A DNA stretch of 51,041 nt from an uncultured Opitutales bacterium (lineage in GTDB: Bacteria > Verrucomicrobiota > Verrucomicrobiia > Opitutales > Intestinicryptomonadaceae): contig CALXLX010000002.1 in assembly GCA_944389315.1 (NCBI GenBank), forward strand, positions 1 through 51,041, in the 5' to 3' direction. Positions 8,337 through 17,370 of the stretch are shown piece after piece (within the stretch, counting starts at the first letter, position 1; every line of letters starts with the position of its first letter). Both the position numbers and the translations under genes were made by a program. The notes under the pieces are model-generated. The model searched no databases, was not told where the DNA came from, and worked only from the letters and a program-made list of their open reading frames with translations.

Positions 8337-11300
8337 ATGAAAAGAAACGCATTGATGGGACTTTTACTTTGTGCGGGGATAACCTCTTGTGTATTTGCCG
8401 CGTCAAATACGGACGAACTTTTAAAAGAGTTTCAAACGCCGCCCCAAACGGCCAAGCCCTTTACCTGGTGGCACTGGGTGGGTGGAAACGTGTCTGAAGC
8501 CGGCATAGAAAAGGACATAGACGCTATGGCCAAGGCCGGTATGGGCGGTGTGCAGCTTTTCAATGTCACGCCAACGGCGCTCGTTGACGGGCGCATAAAA
8601 TACGGTTCGGACGAGTGGAAGGCGCTTGTAGTGAAGGCCGCGAAGCTTGCAAAGAGCAAGAATCTGCACTTTACTATGGCAAACTGCGGCGGCTGGGCGA
8701 CTATGGGCGGGCCCCATATCACTCCGGACTACGCCATGAGGCAGGTGGTTTGGACGCAGACGCGCATAGATCCGTCGGTAAAGCCCGGCGAGGCGAAAAT
8801 CGGCAAGTTCGATTTTGAAAACAACGACACGGTGGATCTTGTCCCGAGCGTGACGATGTCCCAGGGAGTCGATTTGCCCCAGACTAAGACATGGCTTAAG
8901 ACCTCGTACAAGGACATAGTGTGCGTGGCTTTTCCGACTCCGGCAGACGAGCTTGGCGCAAAGTCTCCCAAGGACGGCTGGAGGCTTTCAGATTGGGAGG
9001 CTAAGGTCGGCAACAAGCCAAAGGCTGTCGCCAAGCGCGATACGAGAAAGTGCCCCAATCCGATAAAATCGGCGGACATTGTGGATTTGTCGGACAAAAT
9101 CGCCGAGGACGGCAGCATAATGTGGGCTCCGCCTGCGGGCTCGGGCTCCTGGACGGTTGTGAGGTTCGGCCATATCATAACGGGCAAGCCAAACCACCCC
9201 TCTCCGGTTGACGGCAGGGGCCTGGAGGTCGACAAATTCTCCGCCGAGGCTGCCAAGTACCATTTTGAAAAGGGAATACTCCCGCTTATAAAAATGCTAA
9301 ACGGCGGCGGCGAGAAGCTGCTCGACGCGGTTCTTACCGACAGCTACGAGGCGAAAACCCAGAATTGGTCCTTCAATTTCCGCGACGAGTTTAAAAAGCG
9401 CACCGGCATAGACATAGTAAAATACATGCCCATTTTCACCGGGCGCGTGGTTGACTCTACCGAGTTTACCGAGGCTCTCGCGTGGGATTTCCGCAGGGTT
9501 GCCGCAGACCTTATAACCGAGAACTGCTACAATGTCATAGCCTCTCTCTGCCATGAAAACGGCATAGGCTTTGCGACCGAGGGCTACGGGCGTCCGTCTC
9601 ATCTTGACGATGTGGAAATTGCCCGCACGAGCGATTACCCCATGGCCGAATTCTGGGTAAACCAGTATGCCAGCGGCTTTACAACCCTCACTCCCAAGAC
9701 TGCAGCAACTGCGGCTGATCTTAGAAAGATTCCGCATGTAGGGGCGGAATCCTTCACGTCCGGCGAGGATTTCCACACCCACCCCGGGCTTTTCAAGAGC
9801 CAGGGAGACTTCTATTATGCCATAGGCGTAAACCGCTTCATATTCCACACCTACACCCACCAGCCTTTCGCCTCAGACGTTCTTCCCGGAATGACGCTCT
9901 ACATGTGGGGCAGCCACTTCAACCGCAACAACACCTGGTGGGACTACTCCATGGGTGAGTTTTGCAAATACGCCGCGCGCACACAGGCCGTGCTGCAAAA
10001 CGGGCGCCTGAAGGCCGACGTATGCTACTACATGGGAGAGGACGTCCCCGTGAGCCTCGACTACGCCCCTCTGCCCGCCGAGATGAGGAAGAAGGGGCAG
10101 AAGTTTTATCTTAAGAATCCGACCATATTGCAGATGGCCGTGCAGCCGTCTTTGGGGTATGATTGGCACGCCATTTCCACGTCGTTTTTGCGGGAGATGA
10201 AGGTTGCGGACGGAAAGATAGTCCATCCAGCTTCGGGCATGTCGTACGAGATTCTCGTCATGCCCAAGGCCGACTTCATCAGGCCGTCTGTTTTTGACGA
10301 GGTTCTGCGCCTTGCCAAGGACGGTGGAAAAATTGTGATGTCCAAGCCCAAGGGGGTTCCCGATGCGGCGAACATGGGCGAGCCTGAGAGCAAGATGCTT
10401 GCCAAGGTCGACGAGATATGGTCCGCCCCGGCCGATTCCCGCGGGGCGCGCAAGTGCGGCAAGGGCTTGATAATAGAGCCTAAGGCCACGGTTGCCGAAC
10501 AGATGGAGTCCTTGGGAGTGGAGAAGGACTTCTCTTACGAGGCTTTGGATCTGTCAGAGGAAGACTCTCTTGTAATGCACATGCATAGAATCCTTCCCGA
10601 CGGGTCGGAGTTTTATTTCGTCACAAACCAGAGCGGCAAGCCGTCAAAGATGCGCCTGTCGTTTAGGACGGACAAGGCCAATCCGCAGATTTGGGATAAT
10701 CTGACCGGCGAGATTTACGCGCCTGCGCAGGTGTCTCAGAAATCCGGCAGGACGGAAATTGTCATGGATATGGACGAGAACGGTTCGTGTTTTGTCGTCT
10801 TCGGCGCAAAGTCGGCCGCGGCCGCAAAGAAGAATTACGCGCGCAAGGCGGACTTCGACATATCGGAAGGCTGGACTTTGTCCTTCCCCAAATTTATGGG
10901 GTCCGGCAAGACCCACAAGCTGGACAAGCTCGTCTCGTGGACCGAATTTGACGAGCCTCTCGAAAAATACTTCTCTGGAACCGCCGTATATGAAAAGAAG
11001 TTCGTCTTGCCAGAGGGCTTCTTGGACAGCGGCGCCAAGCGTTTCGAGCTCGAGATTGAAAAGCTGGGCGTTGCTGCGAAGGTCTGGGTCAACGGCCAGT
11101 TCGCGGGCATAATCTGGCGGGCTCCGTATAGGCTGGACATTTCCAAGTTCCTCAAGGCCGGCGAGAACGAGCTGAAAATAAACGTGGCAAACGCCTGGGC
11201 CAACAGGCTGATAGGAGACGAGCTTCTCGAGAACGGATATCTCAGCAAGGATACCGTAAACGACAAGCTCGGCCGAAAGCCGAACTCGGGCGGAATACCG

Positions 11301-11486
11301 CCCCAGTACGAAAAGTACTATGTCGAACGCTACACTACTGTGCCCGACAGCCTCTACCAGGAGGGAGCAAAACGCCCGGAGGGCAGGCTGACCTACATAA
11401 CTTATCCGCCCTACAAGAAGGGCAGGGCTCTGTTTATGTCGGGGATTGAAGGCACTGTGAATATAGCGGCTTTCGACGAGAAATAG
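8337..11486 (+). CDS. Secreted GH106-like alpha-L-rhamnosidase
   Basis: 1049 residues. The signal peptide (1 to about 22) contains ITSC, which could be a lipobox, so the product may be a lipoprotein or a soluble periplasmic enzyme. The N-terminal half has the GH106 signature region PFTWWHWVGGNVSEAGIEKD with the following AGMGGVQLFN, and MANCGGWATMGGPHI near residue 120. The C-terminal part holds a GH2-type sugar-binding jelly roll (AVYEKKFVLP ... VWVNGQFAGIIWRAPYRLDIS). GH106 enzymes remove terminal alpha-L-rhamnose from plant glycans such as rhamnogalacturonan; specificity within the family is not readable here. The gene is flanked by a promoter-like sequence and a good terminator, so is transcribed alone. 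Related genes of this family are abundant in Verrucomicrobiota and Bacteroidota. Confidence 0.82.
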   Translation: MKRNALMGLLLCAGITSCVFAASNTDELLKEFQTPPQTAKPFTWWHWVGGNVSEAGIEKDIDAMAKAGMGGVQLFNVTPTALVDGRIKYGSDEWKALVVKAAKLAKSKNLHFTMANCGGWATMGGPHITPDYAMRQVVWTQTRIDPSVKPGEAKIGKFDFENNDTVDLVPSVTMSQGVDLPQTKTWLKTSYKDIVCVAFPTPADELGAKSPKDGWRLSDWEAKVGNKPKAVAKRDTRKCPNPIKSADIVDLSDKIAEDGSIMWAPPAGSGSWTVVRFGHIITGKPNHPSPVDGRGLEVDKFSAEAAKYHFEKGILPLIKMLNGGGEKLLDAVLTDSYEAKTQNWSFNFRDEFKKRTGIDIVKYMPIFTGRVVDSTEFTEALAWDFRRVAADLITENCYNVIASLCHENGIGFATEGYGRPSHLDDVEIARTSDYPMAEFWVNQYASGFTTLTPKTAATAADLRKIPHVGAESFTSGEDFHTHPGLFKSQGDFYYAIGVNRFIFHTYTHQPFASDVLPGMTLYMWGSHFNRNNTWWDYSMGEFCKYAARTQAVLQNGRLKADVCYYMGEDVPVSLDYAPLPAEMRKKGQKFYLKNPTILQMAVQPSLGYDWHAISTSFLREMKVADGKIVHPASGMSYEILVMPKADFIRPSVFDEVLRLAKDGGKIVMSKPKGVPDAANMGEPESKMLAKVDEIWSAPADSRGARKCGKGLIIEPKATVAEQMESLGVEKDFSYEALDLSEEDSLVMHMHRILPDGSEFYFVTNQSGKPSKMRLSFRTDKANPQIWDNLTGEIYAPAQVSQKSGRTEIVMDMDENGSCFVVFGAKSAAAAKKNYARKADFDISEGWTLSFPKFMGSGKTHKLDKLVSWTEFDEPLEKYFSGTAVYEKKFVLPEGFLDSGAKRFELEIEKLGVAAKVWVNGQFAGIIWRAPYRLDISKFLKAGENELKINVANAWANRLIGDELLENGYLSKDTVNDKLGRKPNSGGIPPQYEKYYVERYTTVPDSLYQEGAKRPEGRLTYITYPPYKKGRALFMSGIEGTVNIAAFDEK

Positions 11487-11524
11487 TGTGTCCGGCTTGG
11501 GCAGGCCTTCGGCTGAAATTTGTG

Positions 11525-11561
11525 AACCCGCGAAGGGAATCTTTCCCCCTTGCGGGTTTTT
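11525..11561 (+). terminator. Rho-independent terminator after the GH106-like gene
   Basis: AACCCGC/AAGGG pairs with CCCTT/GCGGGTT (one bulged G), followed by a T-run. It separates the glycosidase gene from the arginine cluster. Confidence 0.9.
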
Positions 11562-11629
11562 CGTTTTTCCGCGCGGGGAGCGCCGCCCGAGCCCTGGGCG
11601 CTGGCGGGCTAAAAAAGCTTTTCTTTGTG

Positions 11630-11657
11630 TTGCATTTTTTTTCCACTGTGACATTAT
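11630..11657 (+). promoter_or_regulatory. Possible promoter of the arginine cluster
   Basis: TTGCAT (11630-11635) and CATTAT (11652-11657) 16 bp apart, with argC starting at 11679. Both boxes are imperfect. No ARG-box-like palindrome was recognised nearby. Confidence 0.35.
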
Positions 11658-11678
11658 AGAAGGTTTCTCATTGGCAAA

Positions 11679-12728
11679 ATGGAAAGTAGCGAAAAGAAAA
11701 TAAAGGTAGGCATAACGGGTGCTTCGGGGCACTCGGGCGTGGAGCTTGTCAAAATTTTAAGCGCCCATCCCATGGTGGAACTGGCGAAGGTTACGTCGCG
11801 CTCGCTGGCCGGGCAGGCGGTTGTGGACTCCATGCCAGGGCTTGCGCATCTGCTCGGGGCGGATTTTAAATTTTCCGCGTCTGATCCCAAGGCCCAAGCG
11901 GAAGACGCCGATATAGACGCATGGTTTCTGGCGCTTCCCCACGGAGTTGCCGCGGAATACGCCAAGGAGCTCATCGCCGCCGGAAAGACTGTGATAGACC
12001 TTTCGGCGGACTTCCGCCTCGGTTCTCTTGAGCGCTACAAGGAGTTTTACAAGGCGGACCACCCCGCGCCGGAGCTTCTGCGCATGGGCAGATACGTCAT
12101 TCCCGAGATACTCCCGCCGCAGAGGGGCGACAAGCTCATAGCCTGCGCTGGCTGCTATCCTACGAGCATACAGATACCCCTGACTCCGCTTTACCGCGCG
12201 GGGCTGCTCTCTACGGAGCATGTCGTGATAGACTCCTACAGCGGCGTAAGCGGCGGCGGCAAGAAGGCTGATTTGTTCTACGCCTACTGCGAGCGCAACG
12301 AGAGCGCCAGGGGCTACGGTATGCCCAAGCACAGGCATCTTTCCGAGATAGAGGAGCAGCTCGGCATAGCCGCGGGCAGGGAGTTTTTCGTGCAGTTCAA
12401 CCCGCATCTTGCCCCCATGACGAGGGGCATATCTACAACAATTACGGTTCCCGCGGTGGCCGGGGCGTCGATAGAAAAGCTCTACGACGTGTGGAACAAG
12501 GAATATGCTCTCAGGCGCTTCGTTCGGATACTGCCCTCGGGCGTGTTCGCGGACACTTTGCTTGTAAACGGCACAAACCGCTGCGACATATCCGCCGTGC
12601 ACGATTCGCGCACGGGAAATTTTGTGATAACGAGCGCGATAGACAATCTTGTCAAGGGCGCGAGCGGCCAGGCGGTTCAGATTATGAACATTCTGCTCGG
12701 GTTCGACGAGGCCTGCGGGCTTTTGTAA
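11679..12728 (+). CDS. argC: N-acetyl-gamma-glutamyl-phosphate reductase
   Basis: Third step of arginine synthesis: NADPH-dependent reduction of N-acetylglutamyl phosphate to the semialdehyde. The N-terminal nucleotide-binding motif GITGASGHSG (11-20) and the catalytic cysteine in AGCYPTS (Cys159) are present, together with SGVSGGGKK and the HLAPMTRGI block. 349 residues, normal for the long ArgC type. It is the first gene of argC-argJ-argB-argD-argF, with gaps of 36, 92, 22 and 2 bp. A terminator ends the preceding gene, and a weak promoter sits just upstream. Confidence 0.97.
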   Translation: MESSEKKIKVGITGASGHSGVELVKILSAHPMVELAKVTSRSLAGQAVVDSMPGLAHLLGADFKFSASDPKAQAEDADIDAWFLALPHGVAAEYAKELIAAGKTVIDLSADFRLGSLERYKEFYKADHPAPELLRMGRYVIPEILPPQRGDKLIACAGCYPTSIQIPLTPLYRAGLLSTEHVVIDSYSGVSGGGKKADLFYAYCERNESARGYGMPKHRHLSEIEEQLGIAAGREFFVQFNPHLAPMTRGISTTITVPAVAGASIEKLYDVWNKEYALRRFVRILPSGVFADTLLVNGTNRCDISAVHDSRTGNFVITSAIDNLVKGASGQAVQIMNILLGFDEACGLL

Positions 12729-12764
12729 AAATTTTTTTAAAAACAAGAAAGGAACGGAAGTTTC

Positions 12765-13997
12765 ATGGACAAGAATTTCAAGATAGAAGTAATACCCGAC
12801 TCCTGCGGGATAGCCGACGTCAAGGGCTTTTCCGTTGCGGGGGTTGCCTGCGACATAAGGAATAAGAACGACTACGAGCGGCTCGACTTGGCGCTGATAT
12901 GCGCCGACGCTCCCGCCGCCGCCGCCGGGGTGTTCACCTCCAACGACGTCAAGGCCGCGCCGGTTTATGTGGACTGCGCGCATTTGAAATCGTCCGCCAA
13001 GATAAAGGCGATAGTCGCAAACAGCGGCAACGCAAACGCCTGCACGGGCGCAGAGGGCATGAGGGACGCCAACGACGAGTGCGCGCTCGTCGCGCAGATG
13101 CTCGGAGTTGAGCCGTGCGAGGTGCTCGTTTCGTCCACCGGCAGGATAGGCGAGCTTCTGCCCATGGAGAAGGTCAGGAAGGGCATAGAGCAGGCTGTCA
13201 AGAGCCTGTCTAAGACGCCGGAGGCGTCCATGGCTGCAGCGCACGCGATAATGACTTCCGATACGCGTCCGAAGACCGTGACGGTTAGGGTCTCCGTGGG
13301 AGACAAGAGCTTTTCCTTCGGCGGAATGGCAAAGGGCGCGGGCATGATAGAGCCCAATATGGCGACCATGCTCTGCTACATAGCAACCGACGCCCTCGCC
13401 GACAGGGACATTTTGAAGGAATGCCTGCTCAAGGCGGTCAACAGAAGCTTCAACCGCATAACGATAGACGGCGACATGAGCACAAACGACACCGTAATCT
13501 GCCTTGCGGGAGGGGCCTCCGGCGTGGAGATAAAAAGCGCGGAGCTTATAGAGGCTTTTGCGGAGGGCCTAAAGCAGGCCTGCCAGGTTCTCGCAAGAAA
13601 GATAGTAGGCGACGGCGAGAAAATCACGAAGGTTATAAACTTCAAGGTTTGTTCCGCCGCCACGCCCGAGCAGGCGGAGAAAATCTGCCGCAGCGTGGCG
13701 AATTCCCTGCTGGTAAAGAGCGCGTGGTTCGGAGCCGACCCGAATTGGGGCAGAATCATAGACGCGGCGGGCTACGCGAGAACGGGCATAGATTTCGGCA
13801 AGATAGACCTCTATTACGGGGACGTTCCCGCGATAATAAAGGGCGAGCCGCAGCACTCCAACAAGGAGCTTTGGAAAAAGGTGGTCTCGGCTAAGGAGTT
13901 CGAGATAACTTTGGCGCTCAACTTGGGAAAATGCTCCGAGAGCATTCTTACGACAGACCTTACCACAGGGTATGTAGAGTTCAACAAGGGGGAGTAG
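12765..13997 (+). CDS. argJ: Bifunctional glutamate N-acetyltransferase / amino-acid acetyltransferase
   Basis: Ornithine acetyltransferase: moves the acetyl group from N-acetylornithine to glutamate, giving the recycling form of the arginine pathway; many homologues also make N-acetylglutamate from acetyl-CoA. The autoprocessing and nucleophile site is visible in GAGMIEPNMATML, with cleavage expected between Ala200 and Thr201 to give alpha and beta chains. NSGNANACTG and SSTGRIGELLPM are also conserved blocks. 410 residues, standard. A purine-rich AGGAACGGAAG precedes ATG 12765. Its presence means a separate argE deacetylase is not needed; whether it is bifunctional is not provable from sequence. 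Confidence 0.96.
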   Translation: MDKNFKIEVIPDSCGIADVKGFSVAGVACDIRNKNDYERLDLALICADAPAAAAGVFTSNDVKAAPVYVDCAHLKSSAKIKAIVANSGNANACTGAEGMRDANDECALVAQMLGVEPCEVLVSSTGRIGELLPMEKVRKGIEQAVKSLSKTPEASMAAAHAIMTSDTRPKTVTVRVSVGDKSFSFGGMAKGAGMIEPNMATMLCYIATDALADRDILKECLLKAVNRSFNRITIDGDMSTNDTVICLAGGASGVEIKSAELIEAFAEGLKQACQVLARKIVGDGEKITKVINFKVCSAATPEQAEKICRSVANSLLVKSAWFGADPNWGRIIDAAGYARTGIDFGKIDLYYGDVPAIIKGEPQHSNKELWKKVVSAKEFEITLALNLGKCSESILTTDLTTGYVEFNKGE

Positions 13998-14089
13998 CCC
14001 GGCGGGGGTGCTGCCTGAAATTTGCATTTAGAAAGTTTGAAAATCCGCGTGGTGCGCGTGCGCGATCATGCGGGGGATTAAAAAAAAAG

Positions 14090-14998
14090 ATGGAGATTTC
14101 CGAAATTACAAAGAAGGCGGGCATACTGATAGAGGCCCTGCCGTACATAAGAAGATTCAAAGGCTCGACCTTCGTTGTGAAATACGGCGGGGCTTTTATG
14201 GACGATCCGAATCCGCAGGTGCGCGCGCGCGTGGCGCTGGACATATCGTTTTTGGCGGCTGTGGGCATAAACGTGGTGCTTGTCCACGGCGGCGGAAAGG
14301 CGATAAGCAGGGCCATGGCAAAGGCGGGGCTTACGCCGGAGTTTAAAAACGGAATGCGCGTCACCGACGAAGCCACGGTGAACATCGTCCAGGACGTTCT
14401 CGACAATGAGGTAAACGGCGAGATATGCAAAATGCTCGAGACTTCCGGCTGCGCTCCGCGCGGGGTGAGAGGTTCGGAGGTTCTCAAGTGCAGAAAGCTT
14501 CTATCCAAGGACGCGGACGGAACCCCCGTGGATTTGGGCTATGTGGGCCAGACTACGCAGGTCGACGCCGAAAAGATAAACGCCCTTATTGACGAGGGCT
14601 TTACTCCGGTGATATCGCCCATAGCTCTCGGGGAGGACGACGCCCACCCCTACAACACAAATGCCGATGTCGCGGCAAGCGCGGTGGCGGCGGCTCTCGG
14701 GGCGCGCAGGCTCGTGTTCCTGTGCGACGTGCCCGGGCTTATGAAAGACCCGAAGGATCCCTCCACTTTGATATCTCACCTGAAACTTGCCGACGTTGAG
14801 CCCCTCAAGCGCGCCGGCGTGATAGGCGGCGGCATGACGCCCAAGGTAGACAGCGGCGTGAAGGCCCTCAAAAGCGGCGTAAGGCGCGTGCACTTTGTCG
14901 ACGGATACATGCCGCACAGCATACTCTTGGAGATATTCACCGACAAGGGCATAGGCACGGAGATTGTAAATCCGGAGGTTTCGTCAGCTTATATTTAA
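14090..14998 (+). CDS. argB: Acetylglutamate kinase
   Basis: Phosphorylates N-acetylglutamate, usually the arginine-sensitive step. Amino-acid kinase fold with VVKYGGAFMDD, LVHGGGKAIS and NADVAASAVAAAL motifs. The start is placed at ATG 14090 (302 residues, the usual length); an in-frame upstream ATG at 13931 lies inside argJ and would add a basic, unrelated N-terminus. A GGGGG run is found about 13 bp upstream. The N-terminal helix before the kinase core (ITKKAGILIEALPYIRRF) is of the kind found in hexameric, arginine-inhibited enzymes, so feedback control is likely but inferred. Confidence 0.96.
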   Translation: MEISEITKKAGILIEALPYIRRFKGSTFVVKYGGAFMDDPNPQVRARVALDISFLAAVGINVVLVHGGGKAISRAMAKAGLTPEFKNGMRVTDEATVNIVQDVLDNEVNGEICKMLETSGCAPRGVRGSEVLKCRKLLSKDADGTPVDLGYVGQTTQVDAEKINALIDEGFTPVISPIALGEDDAHPYNTNADVAASAVAAALGARRLVFLCDVPGLMKDPKDPSTLISHLKLADVEPLKRAGVIGGGMTPKVDSGVKALKSGVRRVHFVDGYMPHSILLEIFTDKGIGTEIVNPEVSSAYI

Positions 14999-15020
14999 AA
15001 CAAATAGGATTTATCACAAA

Positions 15021-16217
15021 ATGACAACAGCCGAAAAATATAAAAAGTATGTAATCGGAAACTATGGGGAGCGCTCCATAACGCTTTCCAAGGGCAAGGG
15101 CTGCGAGGCGGTGGACGACAAGGGCAAGAAGTACCTCGACTTCGGCGGGGGAATAGCGGTCTTGAGCCTCGGGCATGCAAACGGCGCGTGGCTTAAGGCG
15201 CTGGAGCGCCAGGCGGCCAAACTTGCCCACTGCAGCAACCTTTATATGCACTCCCCCCAGGCTGATTTGGCGGAGGAGCTCGTGGGCATCATAGGGCAGG
15301 GCAAAATGTTCTTCTGCAACAGCGGCACGGAGGCCAACGAGGCCCTCATAAAGCTCGCGCGCCTGCACGGGCTTAAAGTTGCCGGAGAACCGAATAAGAA
15401 GTACAGGATACTCGGCGCGAAGAACGCATTCCACGGAAGGACGCTCGGGGCGCTTGCGGCCACTCCGCAGGAGAAAATACAGAAGGGATTTTCTCCGCTG
15501 TTGGAGGGGTTCGACTTCGGCGAGTACAATGATGTGGCCTCCTTTGAAAAGCTCTTTGACGACTCCGTCGCGGCGGTGATACTCGAGCCGGTCCAGGGAG
15601 AGAGCGGCGTAACCCCTGCGGAGGCAAAATTCTTGAAGGGCATAAAGGCGCTTTGTAAAAAGCACAACGCGCTTCTTATGTTCGACGAGGTTCAGTGCGG
15701 GGTGGGCCGCAGCGGCGCGTTCTTGGCCTGCCAGAAATACGGCGTCATGCCGGATGCGCTCTCCATGGCAAAAGGCCTTGGCGGAGGCTTCCCGATAGGG
15801 GCGATGTGGGTGTCCAAAAAATACGCCGACCTGTTCTGGCCTGGTTCGCACGGGACGACGTTCGGCGGCAATCCTCTTGCCTGCGCGGTGGCTCTTGCGG
15901 TTCTCAAGGAGATAAAATCCAAAAACCTCGCGGCGAATGCGGGCAAGATGGGAGAGCTTTTGCGCGGCGGGCTCGAGAAGATAGTTAAGGCCTATCCGCA
16001 GAAGCTCAAGCTGGTGCGCGGCTTGGGGCTTATGCTCGCGGTGCTTTTCCAGGACGCGTACAAGAACACCGATGCGGCGAAGAAAGCTGCCGAAAACGGG
16101 CTTTTGCTCATTCCCGCTGGAGCGAACGCGCTGCGCTTTCTGCCTGCCCTCAACGTCAAGGCCGACGACGTAAAGCGCGCGCTTAAACTTTTTGAAAAAA
16201 CCGTAAAGGAACTGTAA
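15021..16217 (+). CDS. argD: Acetylornithine aminotransferase
   Basis: PLP-dependent class III aminotransferase converting N-acetylglutamate semialdehyde to N-acetylornithine. The PLP-binding lysine is Lys251 in SMAKGLGGGFPIGA; NSGTEANEALIKLAR (100-114), AFHGRTLG and FDEVQCGVGRSG are also intact. 398 residues. It begins 22 bp after argB and ends 2 bp before argF, so the genes form one transcript. Members of this family can also act on succinyl-diaminopimelate in lysine synthesis; the surrounding arg genes favour the arginine role. Confidence 0.96.
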   Translation: MTTAEKYKKYVIGNYGERSITLSKGKGCEAVDDKGKKYLDFGGGIAVLSLGHANGAWLKALERQAAKLAHCSNLYMHSPQADLAEELVGIIGQGKMFFCNSGTEANEALIKLARLHGLKVAGEPNKKYRILGAKNAFHGRTLGALAATPQEKIQKGFSPLLEGFDFGEYNDVASFEKLFDDSVAAVILEPVQGESGVTPAEAKFLKGIKALCKKHNALLMFDEVQCGVGRSGAFLACQKYGVMPDALSMAKGLGGGFPIGAMWVSKKYADLFWPGSHGTTFGGNPLACAVALAVLKEIKSKNLAANAGKMGELLRGGLEKIVKAYPQKLKLVRGLGLMLAVLFQDAYKNTDAAKKAAENGLLLIPAGANALRFLPALNVKADDVKRALKLFEKTVKEL

Positions 16218-16219
16218 TC

Positions 16220-17164
16220 ATGGCGAGATCTTTTTTGAAGGAAACCGACTTTACCCGCGACGAGGCCGCCGGGGTTTTTGAACTGGCGAAACGCTACAAG
16301 AGCATACGCCAGGCGGGGCCTTTGGACGTAATATGCGGGGAGCCGTGGGGGCTTTTGTTCTTCAAGAAGAGCACCCGCACGAGGTTGTCTTTCGAGGCTG
16401 GGGTATACGAGTTGGGCGGGCATCCGCTTATACTCAACGCTTCAGACCTGCAGCTTTCCCGCGGGGAGACTGTCGAGGACACCGCAAAAATAATGGGCAG
16501 GTTCCTAAAAGGCATAGTCATCAGGGCGTACGAACATTCCGTGGTGGAGGACTTTGCAAAGTACTCCGGGCGCACTGTCATAAACGCGCTGACGGACTTT
16601 CTGCATCCGTGCCAGAGCTACACGGACATATTCACGATGATGGAATATTTCGGCAAGGGAAACCCGACGCTTGATGCCATAAAGGGAAGGAAGTTTGTGT
16701 TCTTCGGGGATACGGCCTGCAATATGGGCTATTCCCTCGCCCTTGCGGGGTGCATGTTCGGCCTGAACGTGACTTTGTGCGGCCCGGAGGGGTTTGAGCC
16801 GAAGGCCGATTTGGACGCCCTCTTTGAGGAGGCGGGCATAGAGAAGACTTACAAATTCACTTCAGATCCAGTCGCCGCGGCAAAGGACGCGGACGTGCTG
16901 TATACGGACGTCTGGGTGAGCATGGGCAAGGAGGACGAAAAGGCCGAGAGAATAAAGCTTATGAGCCCCTACCAGGTAAACGAAAATCTCTTTTCCGTTG
17001 CCAAGAAAGACGCCATATTCATGCACTGCCTGCCCGCCCACGCCGGTGAGGAGGTTTCCGAGGGCGTGCTCAGAAGCCCGCGCAGCATAGTATTCGACGA
17101 GGCGGAAAACCGCCTGCATGTTCAAAAGGCCATAATAAGCACTCTCGTGCGTTCTTCGGAATAG
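16220..17164 (+). CDS. argF: Ornithine carbamoyltransferase
   Basis: Joins carbamoyl phosphate and ornithine to give citrulline. The carbamoyl-phosphate site STRTR is at residues 51-55, the ornithine-loop HCLPAH at 269-274, and HPCQSYTDI carries the HPxQ motif. 314 residues, standard. AAGGA lies within the end of argD just upstream of ATG 16220, and the 2-bp gap suggests translational coupling. A terminator at 17199-17229 ends this block. Standard HCLP and STRT motifs point to the ornithine enzyme rather than the acetylornithine variant found in some Bacteroidota. Confidence 0.95.
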   Translation: MARSFLKETDFTRDEAAGVFELAKRYKSIRQAGPLDVICGEPWGLLFFKKSTRTRLSFEAGVYELGGHPLILNASDLQLSRGETVEDTAKIMGRFLKGIVIRAYEHSVVEDFAKYSGRTVINALTDFLHPCQSYTDIFTMMEYFGKGNPTLDAIKGRKFVFFGDTACNMGYSLALAGCMFGLNVTLCGPEGFEPKADLDALFEEAGIEKTYKFTSDPVAAAKDADVLYTDVWVSMGKEDEKAERIKLMSPYQVNENLFSVAKKDAIFMHCLPAHAGEEVSEGVLRSPRSIVFDEAENRLHVQKAIISTLVRSSE

Positions 17165-17198
17165 CCGCAAAGCGCGCGGGAATCTTTCTATCATTTCT

Positions 17199-17229
17199 GG
17201 CGGGGGCGCGCGGGCGTTCCCGCCTTTTT
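17199..17229 (+). terminator. Terminator after argF
   Basis: GGCGGG (17199-17204) pairs with CCCGCC (17219-17224) followed by TTTTT. An overlapping alternative pairing (GCGGGAA with TTCCCGC) uses the same right arm. Confidence 0.7.
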
Positions 17230-17370
17230 CATGCGTTTTGCCCCTAAAGGCGCCCGGCAATTTTGTGGGGGAAAAGGGGCAATTATGCGCAATTTTTTTC
17301 TTTCTTAATTTTTTGCATGGAGTAAAATCCGTAGACGATTTTTATTAACCTGTAATATTTTTTAAACGCT

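Noticed and set aside
14046..14090. Extended N-terminus for ArgB from the in-frame ATG at 13931
   Set aside because: The extra 53 residues overlap argJ and are Arg/Cys-rich and unlike the family; ATG 14090 gives the normal length.
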